NCBI GenBank assembly: GCA_902778145.1
Contig: CACYWW010000011.1
Location: forward strand, 1-41,019
Reading direction: 5' to 3'
Length of the DNA stretch: 41,019 bases
DNA from: an uncultured Ruminococcus sp.
GTDB taxonomy: Bacteria > Bacillota > Clostridia > Oscillospirales > CAG-272
Shown here: positions 34,797 through 41,019 of the stretch, piece after piece
Position numbering within the stretch: position 1 is the stretch's first letter
How the letters are laid out: each line of letters opens with the position of its first letter
Notes under the pieces: model-generated
The model's database searches: none
Seen by the model: the letters and a program-made list of their open reading frames with translations, nothing else
Told to the model about the DNA's origin: nothing
Made by a program: the position numbers and the translations under genes

Positions 34797-35570
34797 ATGT
34801 CAGAAAAAAGACGTTTTGAAAACGAAAAAGAACCGGATGAAAATCTGATCTTCGGCAGGAACGCCGTGGCGGAGCTTCTCAGATCCGGCAGGACCGTGGA
34901 TAAGATCCTGATACAGCGCGGCCAGCGCGAGGGCTCCATAACAACGATAGCGGCGACGGCAAAGTCGCTCGGCGTCCCGGTCATCGACGCCGAGAAGCAA
35001 AAGCTCGACAGGCTCTGCGCGGGCGGCGTCCATCAGGGCGTCTGCGCGTACGCCTCGGCCGTTGAGTACGCGGAGCTCGACGATATATTCAAAAAAGCCG
35101 AGGATGAAGGCAAGGCGCCGTTCATCGCCGTTGCAGACGGCATAGAGGATCCGCACAATCTCGGCGCCCTGCTCCGCTGCTGCGAGTGCGCGGGCGTTCA
35201 CGGGCTTATTATACCGAAACGCCACTCGGCAACGCTCGGCTCAGTCGCGGCAAAGGCCTCCGCCGGCGCGCTTTCGTTCGTGCCGGTCGTCAAGGTACCG
35301 AACATCGCCGCGTGTCTGCGCGAGCTCAAGGAGCGCGGCGTCTGGTGCTACGCCGCCGAAGCCGACGGCGAAAGCATATATAAAGCGCCTCTTGACCGCG
35401 CGGCGGCATTCGTCTTCGGTTCGGAGGGCGACGGCGTCTCACGTATAGTCCGCGAACAGTGCGACTACACCGTAAGCATACCGATGTTCGGCAAGATAAA
35501 TTCACTCAACGTATCGTGCGCCGCCGCGGTAATACTGTCATATGCGGCAAATGTCAGAAACTCTCAATGA
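34797..35570 (+). CDS. rlmB: 23S rRNA (guanosine-2251-2'-O)-methyltransferase
   Basis: 257 residues. An N-terminal L30e-like domain (IFGRNAVAELLRSGRTVDKIL) is followed by the SpoU/SPOUT methyltransferase with its three motifs: EDPHNLGALLR (N121), VFGSEGDGVSR and SIPMFGKINSLNVSCAA. The trefoil knot binds S-adenosylmethionine. It modifies the peptidyl-transferase P-loop of 23S rRNA, although related TrmH-family enzymes cannot be fully excluded by eye. It starts 12 bases after the synthetase gene with AAGAAGG, and ends 13 bases before the next start. Confidence 0.88.
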   Translation: MSEKRRFENEKEPDENLIFGRNAVAELLRSGRTVDKILIQRGQREGSITTIAATAKSLGVPVIDAEKQKLDRLCAGGVHQGVCAYASAVEYAELDDIFKKAEDEGKAPFIAVADGIEDPHNLGALLRCCECAGVHGLIIPKRHSATLGSVAAKASAGALSFVPVVKVPNIAACLRELKERGVWCYAAEADGESIYKAPLDRAAAFVFGSEGDGVSRIVREQCDYTVSIPMFGKINSLNVSCAAAVILSYAANVRNSQ

Positions 35571-35583
35571 AAGGCAGGCTCAC

Positions 35584-38418
35584 ATGGAAAACAAGAATAA
35601 AAACGATATGTCGGTAGACGACCTCGTAAAACAGCTCAAGCTCGTGCTTGATATCGACGAGGACGATACCTCGCCTATCCCTTCCGAGGAGATAAAGCGG
35701 GAGGACGCGCCGTCCGATGACGCCGCGCCTGTCGATAACGCGGTGGAAAAGAAGCCCGCGGAAGCGTACGCCTCCGGATCCATGTCCGAAAAGGTCCGTA
35801 TGCTCGACGAGTTCTTTGACGCGGAGGAAGAAAAGAAGACCCGCAAAAAGGACCGCAAAAAACGCCGCGACAAAAAGAAAAACAGGCAAAAGGACGGCGA
35901 GCCGGACGATATCATCATCCCGGTGCAGGAAAAAAAGGGCGAGCTTACGGACGACGAGCTTTCCGAATTTGCCGAAGAGATCGGCGATATGTTCTCGGAG
36001 CCCGACGACGTAAAGGCGTCGACCGCTCCCGAGACCGAACCTGAACCCGAGCCGGAACCCGAACCGGAACCCGAGCCCGAGCCGGAACCCGAGCCCGAGC
36101 CGGAACCCGAGCCTGAACCCGAACCCGAGCCTGTTGATGACGCCAAACCCGATGAAAACGATCGGACGATCATACTTCCCGACGACGATACGGTAAAAGA
36201 AGAGACCGGAAAAACGCCGGCTGACGACGAGCTCGGCGTGATAATAACGCAAGCGACGTCGAGCCTTGACGATGCAGCGGTCGATATCACAGACATCATC
36301 CCGGAGCGGGACGAGGCGGATGACGTACCCGTTGACGACGACGGATACGACAGCCCGTTCGTCAAAAACGCGCTCGAACCTGAGCCGGAAGCGCCCGTCA
36401 CGGACGCGACAAGAAAGTTCGCACCGGCGAGGCCTTCCGAAAAGCCCGACGAAACGCCCATAGAGGATGATGCGCTTCCCGACGACATAGCCGGCTTCGA
36501 CACTCTCTTCTCCGATATGCACGGAGACGGCGAGGACGGCTACACCTCCTCCGATGAGGCGATAATGGACGCCTTCGGCGAGATGCCGGAAAAACCGGCG
36601 AAAAAGCCCGTTGCTTCATTTGCCGATATACCCGGGCTGAGCGAAAGCGAGCTTCCGGAGGACGATGCCGAGGAGGAAAAATCTGACGGAAGAGAACGGA
36701 ACTACGACGAATTCACTTCATACGACCAGAAAAGGATGTTCCTTGACGCGTATAAACGCAAATACCAGACGACAAAGGTGTCGCTCGCGCTGTCAGCCGT
36801 GTTCGCCGCGCTTGTGTTTTTGTATGAATGCTTCTCGCTTTCACCTGACAAATTCCCGTATTTCTGCTCACCCGTGAACAATCCGGCTGTCTTCATCCTC
36901 ATCGATCTTCAGCTTTTCGCGCTCTGCTCCTTGTTCGCCCTCAAATATATAATCTCCGGGCTCAAGGGCATTTTCTCCGGAAAAGCCACGCCGTCGTCGC
37001 TCGGTGCGCTGGCGGTGATCTTCACGTTCGTGTACGGTCTGATCGCGGCGTTCACGGCGCAGCCGTCGCCTCATCCCGTTATGTCGGCGTCGGCGCTCTG
37101 CGTAGTCCTCATGATCAATGCGGAGCTTCGATGCGTCAAGCGCGATACGCTCAACTTCAGGATCGTCTCGTACTCCAAAGACAAGCAGAAATTCGTGATG
37201 GAGTCTTATTCTCCACGCAAAAACTCCGTTGAGGAGAACGAATTCTACGACTATGTGCCCGAAAATCCGACGATGCTCCGCATCTCAAAGACGAATTTCA
37301 TCCGCGGCTTCATGGGCTCCAACCTGAAGAGCGGCTCGTCGAAGGGCTACGTCAATCTGATGTTCCCGATACTCGCGCTCATTTTCGCCGGAGTGCTCGC
37401 CTTAGTGCTGATATTCCGCCGCGATATAGGCTCGGCGATAAACGCGGCGTACACCGCGTCCGCCCTTTGCATGCCCGCCGCGGTCTTTGCGGCGATAACG
37501 CTGCCGTCGTACTCCTGCGCGAAGCGCACGTCGGATGACGACAGCTGCGTGATAAGCGAGGCGGCAGCCGAGGAATACGCCGACGCTTCCGTAGTCACCT
37601 TCGAGGACAGCGACGTATTCCCGCCGTCGCTTGACAAGATAACGTCCGTGCGGCTTTACAACGACAGCCGTATGGATCACATCATGTATGTGCTCACGAG
37701 CCTGTTCCGCAAGATCGGCGGGCCGCTGCTCACTATCTGTGAGAACGCCGCGCGTGAATACAAGGAATTCTCCAACAGCGTTACAATAGAAAACGCGGTG
37801 GAGGGAGGTATCGAGGCGACAGTCGACTCACAGAAGGTCTATCTCGGCTCCGCCGGATACATGGGCGGCAAGCTCGATCCGAAGTACACGGCGGACGACA
37901 GGCAGTACGACAAAAACGACAAGAGCCGCATAATGTACATGATCATAAACGACATCGTGTGCGCCAAGTTCTACATAGAATACGAGATGGATAAGGATTT
38001 CGTCTCTGTGATCAAACAGCTTTCGACGTCGACGCGCTGCGTGGCGATACGCACGCTCGACCCGAACATAGACACGGGACTCATCAAGAACAGGCTCGAC
38101 ACGGAGATATATCACTGCAGGATAGTGAGATCGCGTGAGTACGAGCGCAGGAAGGAAGTCAGCAAGAGCAGCAACGGCGCGATCGTTTCAAAGAACAGCG
38201 TGAAGGCTCTGCTCCGCACGCTCATGCTCTGCGACAAGACCGTCTATTCGTCAAAGATAAACATGGTCATCTGCTTCCTTGCGATGGTCATAGGACTGCT
38301 GTTCAGCGTCGTGCTCATCTGGACGAAGACGTACGGCTCGATCAGCGCACTGCACGTGCTTGCGTATCAGGCGCTTCTGTGCGCGGTCATCCACATCGTG
38401 ACGAAGCTCAATATCTGA
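35584..38418 (+). CDS. P1B-type ATPase-like membrane protein lacking the catalytic motifs
   Basis: 944 residues. Residues 1-395 are acidic and disordered, with a pure Glu-Pro run. Eight membrane segments follow (about 399-417, 433-457, 472-493, 498-516, 590-613, 620-645, 893-915, 920-941), six before and two after a large cytoplasmic part, as in heavy-metal P1B ATPases. The large loop aligns by eye with their P and N domains: DASVVTFEDSDVFPP (670-682) stands where VVFDKTGTLT belongs, VEGGIEATVDSQKVYLGS (739-756) matches the N-domain, and the IVCAKFYIEYEMDKDFVSVI stretch matches the segment after it. The phosphorylated Asp motif DKTGT, TGES and GDGxND are absent, so it cannot pump by the normal cycle. 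A sensory or scaffold role is inferred. The start has AAAGGCAGG upstream. Confidence 0.7.
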   Translation: MENKNKNDMSVDDLVKQLKLVLDIDEDDTSPIPSEEIKREDAPSDDAAPVDNAVEKKPAEAYASGSMSEKVRMLDEFFDAEEEKKTRKKDRKKRRDKKKNRQKDGEPDDIIIPVQEKKGELTDDELSEFAEEIGDMFSEPDDVKASTAPETEPEPEPEPEPEPEPEPEPEPEPEPEPEPEPEPVDDAKPDENDRTIILPDDDTVKEETGKTPADDELGVIITQATSSLDDAAVDITDIIPERDEADDVPVDDDGYDSPFVKNALEPEPEAPVTDATRKFAPARPSEKPDETPIEDDALPDDIAGFDTLFSDMHGDGEDGYTSSDEAIMDAFGEMPEKPAKKPVASFADIPGLSESELPEDDAEEEKSDGRERNYDEFTSYDQKRMFLDAYKRKYQTTKVSLALSAVFAALVFLYECFSLSPDKFPYFCSPVNNPAVFILIDLQLFALCSLFALKYIISGLKGIFSGKATPSSLGALAVIFTFVYGLIAAFTAQPSPHPVMSASALCVVLMINAELRCVKRDTLNFRIVSYSKDKQKFVMESYSPRKNSVEENEFYDYVPENPTMLRISKTNFIRGFMGSNLKSGSSKGYVNLMFPILALIFAGVLALVLIFRRDIGSAINAAYTASALCMPAAVFAAITLPSYSCAKRTSDDDSCVISEAAAEEYADASVVTFEDSDVFPPSLDKITSVRLYNDSRMDHIMYVLTSLFRKIGGPLLTICENAAREYKEFSNSVTIENAVEGGIEATVDSQKVYLGSAGYMGGKLDPKYTADDRQYDKNDKSRIMYMIINDIVCAKFYIEYEMDKDFVSVIKQLSTSTRCVAIRTLDPNIDTGLIKNRLDTEIYHCRIVRSREYERRKEVSKSSNGAIVSKNSVKALLRTLMLCDKTVYSSKINMVICFLAMVIGLLFSVVLIWTKTYGSISALHVLAYQALLCAVIHIVTKLNI
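36037..36132 (+). repeat. (Glu-Pro)16 coding repeat
   Basis: Sixteen GAR-CCN codon pairs in a row, written as imperfect 6- and 12-base repeats. The run encodes a stiff, negatively charged rod like the Pro-rich spacer of TonB. The near-identical DNA units make it prone to length change by slippage in steps of six bases, which keep the frame. Confidence 0.9.
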
Positions 38419-38428
38419 AGTCTTTCAT

Positions 38429-39082
38429 ATGGATAAGATATACATCTGCCCGTCGCTCATGTGCGCGGATCAGCTCCGCCTGTACGACGGTATAAAGGCA
38501 CTTGAGGAAGCCGGCGCCGATCTGCTTCACATCGACGTGATGGACGGCTGCTTCGTGCCGAACATACAGCTCGGCACGTCGCTCATAGAGGCGATAAGAG
38601 CCGAATTCGACATCCCGCTCGACTTTCATCTGATGATAGAATCGCCCGGGGATAAGCTCGGCTTCTTCCCGATAAGAGAGGGCGACTGGGTGAGCGTCCA
38701 CTACGAAACGGACCGTCACCCGGCTCGTACCGCGGCAAAGATCGCCGCGCTCGGCGCGAAGCCTCTGCTCGCGCTCGATCCGGAGACGCCGCTCTCCGTC
38801 TGCGAGGATATAATCGACTGCTTTGAAGGGCTTCTCATCATGACCGTTGACCCGGGATACGCGGGACAGAAGCTGATCCCGGCTGCCGTCGGCAAGATAA
38901 AGCGTGCGCGCGACGCGTTCGGCGGCGGGATCATCATAGAGGCGGACGGCAACGTCAGCTTTGAAAACGCCGAAAAAATGAAGGCGGCGGGCGCAAACGC
39001 GCTCGTCTGCGGATTGTCGAGCCTGTTTTCGGGAGAATACAGCCTGAAGGAGGCGGCGGAAATACTCAGGAGGACTATATGA
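38429..39082 (+). CDS. Ribulose-phosphate 3-epimerase family protein
   Basis: 217 residues, a single TIM barrel. Family residues are in place: PSLMCAD opening, HIDVMDG (H34, D36), FHLM (H67), DPGYAGQ (141-147) and the second catalytic Asp in EADGNVS (D173). The opening PSLMCAD and the GN in place of the usual GG are closer to allulose-6-phosphate 3-epimerase (AlsE) than to standard Rpe, so the substrate may be a different ketose phosphate. It shares an ATGA overlap with the GH127 gene, suggesting a role in using the sugar released there. No strong ribosome binding site precedes it. Confidence 0.8.
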   Translation: MDKIYICPSLMCADQLRLYDGIKALEEAGADLLHIDVMDGCFVPNIQLGTSLIEAIRAEFDIPLDFHLMIESPGDKLGFFPIREGDWVSVHYETDRHPARTAAKIAALGAKPLLALDPETPLSVCEDIIDCFEGLLIMTVDPGYAGQKLIPAAVGKIKRARDAFGGGIIIEADGNVSFENAEKMKAAGANALVCGLSSLFSGEYSLKEAAEILRRTI

Positions 39083-40845
39083 GCGAATACGTGTCATTTG
39101 AAAAGACGGTGATAAACCGCGGATTCTGGGCTGAAAAGCAAAAGCTCGTACGTTCCGTGACGCTTGACAGCGTTTACGACAGATTCAGCGAGACCGGGCG
39201 TATCGGGGCGTTCGAAATGGACTACAAGCCGGGCGATCCGGATCAGCCTCACTATTTCTGGGATTCCGACGTTGCGAAATGGATCGAATCCGTCGCGTAT
39301 CTGACGGAAAAGGAGCGGATGCCGGAGGAAGAGGCGCGCGTGGATCATCTCGTCGACTGCATAGAGCGCGGCAGGATCAAGGATGGGCCGTACAAGGGCT
39401 ACTTCAACATATATTTTCAGCAGATAGCGCCGGATAAGATCTTCACCGACCGTGACTGTCACGAGCTTTACTGCGCGGGCCACCTGCTCGAGGCGGCGAT
39501 AGCGTATGAAAAAGCGACCGGAAAGGGCAAATTCCTGTCGCTCATGAAGGACTATATGGAGCTTGTAAAGCGCGTTTTCATGGATGAGCAGAGCGCGTCG
39601 TTCAGCTCACCAGGGCACGAGGAGATAGAGCTTGCGCTCGTGAAGCTTTACGATCACACGGGTGAGGAGAAATGGCTCAATCTCGCACAGTTCTTCGTCA
39701 ACAAACGCGCCACGGGCGGCAAGCCCGGCAAGGACAGCCTGCACAGCAACTACAGTCAGGATCATCTGCCTGCCCGCGAACAGCTCACGGCGTGGGGCCA
39801 CTGCGTCCGCGCCTGCTACTTCTACTGCGCGATGGCGGACGTTGCGAAGCGCAGAGGCGACAGGGCGCTTGCCCGCGCCTGCAAGAGCATTTTTGACAAC
39901 ATAGCAAAGAAGAAAATGTATATAACCGGCGCGATAGGCTCGCAGTCTTACGGCGAGCGATTCGAGGAGGACTACAAGCTCCCGAACGATACGGCGTACG
40001 CCGAAACGTGCGCGGCGCTCTCGCTCGCTTTGTTCGCGCACCGCATGGCGTGTCTTGACAGCGACTCGAAATACGCGGACGTCGCCGAGCGCGTCATATA
40101 CAACGGTTTTCTCTCCGGTCTCTCGCTCGACGGCACGTCGTTCTTCTACGAGAACGCGCAGGAGATAGATCTGAAAAAACGGCTGACGCGTCCGGGCGTA
40201 CACTTCCCGATAACGCAGCGCGTGAAGGTCTTCAGCTGCTCCTGCTGTCCTCCCAACGTCACGAGGTTCATCCCGTCGATCGGCGATTTTCTGTACAGAT
40301 ACGACAAAAACGGTATATACGTCGAGCAGTTTATGGATTCCGACGCCGACGTGAACGGCGTGAAGGTCTGTCAGCGGACGGATTATCCGTTCGACGGCAG
40401 AGTCGACATCACCGTATCCGCCGATACGGAGCTTAACGTCAGAGTTCCCGGCTGGTGCCGTGAATATTCGCTTGAAAAGAACGGCAGGGCGGTAAACGAA
40501 GCGCCCGTAAACGGGTATCTGAAAATAAAAGCCTCACCCGAAGACAAGATCACCCTCAGACTGATCATCGAGCCGGAGCTCAGATCCGCCGACAGACGCG
40601 TCAACGCCGACAAGGGTCTTTGCGCCGTGACGTACGGCCCGTTTGTGATGTGCGCGGAAGGCGTCGACAACAAGGATCTTGATGAAGCCGTGATCACTGA
40701 CGGCGAAATGAACGTCGTCAAAGGGCCCTTCGGTCTTCCGGCTGTCACCGTGCCCGCGTCCCCCTCTCCGCTTTTCATGATCCCGTACCACGCCTTCGCC
40801 AACCGGGGCGAGGCGGATATGAAGATCTGGATAAAAAAAGCGTGA
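39079..40845 (+). CDS. GH127-type beta-L-arabinofuranosidase (DUF1680)
   Basis: 588 residues, cytoplasmic (no signal peptide). It aligns with HypBA1-type GH127 enzymes: an (alpha/alpha)6 barrel followed by beta-sandwich parts. The zinc and catalytic residues can be placed by spacing: E293 in GERFEEDY (acid/base), E309 and C311 in AETCAAL, and C389 and C390 in CSCCPPN (nucleophile Cys and zinc ligand). Release of L-arabinofuranose or a related sugar from imported oligosaccharides is likely. The ATG overlaps the epimerase-like stop. It is the last gene of the plus-strand run. Confidence 0.88.
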   Translation: MSEYVSFEKTVINRGFWAEKQKLVRSVTLDSVYDRFSETGRIGAFEMDYKPGDPDQPHYFWDSDVAKWIESVAYLTEKERMPEEEARVDHLVDCIERGRIKDGPYKGYFNIYFQQIAPDKIFTDRDCHELYCAGHLLEAAIAYEKATGKGKFLSLMKDYMELVKRVFMDEQSASFSSPGHEEIELALVKLYDHTGEEKWLNLAQFFVNKRATGGKPGKDSLHSNYSQDHLPAREQLTAWGHCVRACYFYCAMADVAKRRGDRALARACKSIFDNIAKKKMYITGAIGSQSYGERFEEDYKLPNDTAYAETCAALSLALFAHRMACLDSDSKYADVAERVIYNGFLSGLSLDGTSFFYENAQEIDLKKRLTRPGVHFPITQRVKVFSCSCCPPNVTRFIPSIGDFLYRYDKNGIYVEQFMDSDADVNGVKVCQRTDYPFDGRVDITVSADTELNVRVPGWCREYSLEKNGRAVNEAPVNGYLKIKASPEDKITLRLIIEPELRSADRRVNADKGLCAVTYGPFVMCAEGVDNKDLDEAVITDGEMNVVKGPFGLPAVTVPASPSPLFMIPYHAFANRGEADMKIWIKKA

Positions 40846-40862
40846 TCACGCCGCAATACAAA

Positions 40863-40888
40863 AGAGCACCGCGAAGGCAAGGTGCTCT
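40863..40888 (-). terminator. Minus-strand terminator, now without its gene
   Basis: An 8-bp stem AGAGCACC/GGTGCTCT. A run of T follows only on the minus strand (TTTTG), so it would end a transcript coming from the right. No minus-strand gene is seen there because the insertion sequence begins 34 bases further on. Confidence 0.55.
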
Positions 40889-40946
40889 GAAGGACAGTAA
40901 ATAAAAACCGGCTGAGGTAAGTGAACAGAACCGTTAAAAACGGACA

Positions 40947-40975
40947 TTGAAAAAAAGAACCTCCTATGGTATAAT
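40947..40975 (+). promoter_or_regulatory. Insertion-sequence promoter
   Basis: TTGAAA (40947-40952) and TATAAT (40970-40975), 17-base spacer, directly after the terminal repeat. The transcript would begin near 40982. Confidence 0.75.
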
Positions 40976-40997
40976 GAAGAAAAAATACCGTAGGAGG
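40960..40997 (+). promoter_or_regulatory. Inverted repeat that can hide the transposase ribosome binding site
   Basis: CCTCCTATGGTAT (40960-40972) pairs with ATACCGTAGGAGG (40985-40997) at 12 of 13 positions, the exception being a wobble pair in RNA. The right arm contains the ribosome binding site TAGGAGG. RNA from the element's own promoter lacks the left arm; RNA read through from outside contains both and would be blocked. Confidence 0.75.
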
Positions 40998-41004
40998 TTT
41001 TGAT

Positions 41005-41019
41005 ATGGCCAGAAGTTAT
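41005..41019 (+). CDS. Transposase OrfA, first five codons only
   Basis: ATG at 41005 lies 7 bases after TAGGAGG and reads MARSY before the window ends. The opening resembles IS3-family OrfA proteins, but the visible part is too short for proof; the call rests on the terminal repeat and the layout. Confidence 0.55.

Larger units (their letters stand above)
40922..41019 (+). mobile_element. Left end of an IS3-like (IS150-group-like) insertion sequence, cut by the window edge
   Basis: The terminal repeat starts TGAACAGAACC and ends CGGACA (40922-40946), matching the TG...GGACA pattern of IS150-group ends. It is followed within 40 bases by a promoter, a strong ribosome binding site and an ORF starting MARSY. 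The right end and the target duplication lie outside the window. Confidence 0.7.

Overview
The window looks like a chromosome segment of an anaerobic, Gram-positive Clostridia-type bacterium, possibly an uncultured gut Oscillospirales-like lineage. The evidence is the AddAB helicase-nuclease in place of RecBCD, AGGAGG-type ribosome binding sites, split transketolase subunits, lipoproteins with Clostridia-style signals, and near-consensus sigma-A promoters with 17-base spacers (TTGACA/TATAAT). GC content is moderately high. The genus cannot be told from the sequence alone.

Left part, about 1-10190 (accessory in character). It holds two exported lipoproteins, one sialidase-like with an SLH-like region and one with a Cys/His amidase-like domain. 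A minus-strand transcription unit runs from a promoter near 8260 to a terminator at 4586-4614. It carries a sugar-phosphate isomerase/epimerase-like protein, a PPC/DUF296 protein, a deletion remnant of a flavodoxin gene, a membrane protein and a PF06541 membrane protein. An AT-richer small gene lies between two remnants of a four-helix-bundle (23S IVS-type) gene. Four arrays of short direct repeats (CTTCATT or GTGAA[A/G]) alternating with small hairpins occur here, near 1, 4500, 8350 and 10050, and none was seen in the rest of the window. Three of the four are joined to a terminator-like hairpin.

Middle, 10187-23019. A tRNA-Thr/tRNA-Tyr operon faces left. Facing right is a tightly packed five-gene operon: a TerB_N/TerB_C protein, a BrxD-like (DUF2791) P-loop ATPase, an Lhr/BrxHI-like DEAD/DEAH helicase, addB and addA. 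The overlaps suggest that the defence-type trio and the double-strand-break resection machine are made together. A convergent SLOG-family gene follows, whose promoter geometry predicts a leaderless mRNA.

Right part, 23078-40845. These are mostly housekeeping genes on the plus strand: rbfA-mnmG (overlapping), the two transketolase halves, a phosphodiester glycosidase, a membrane-anchored unknown, serS, a transglutaminase-like lipoprotein, an XRE-cupin-acyl-CoA synthetase fusion, rlmB, a large membrane protein, a ribulose-phosphate 3-epimerase-like enzyme and a GH127 glycosidase. By eye the large membrane protein aligns with P1B-type ATPases but lacks the phosphorylated aspartate motif. The window ends inside the left end of an IS3-like insertion sequence.

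The strongest candidates for undescribed biology are the hairpin-repeat arrays, the TerB/BrxD/helicase-AddAB operon and the P-type-ATPase-like pseudo-enzyme. All domain names come from reading motifs by eye; no database search was run.
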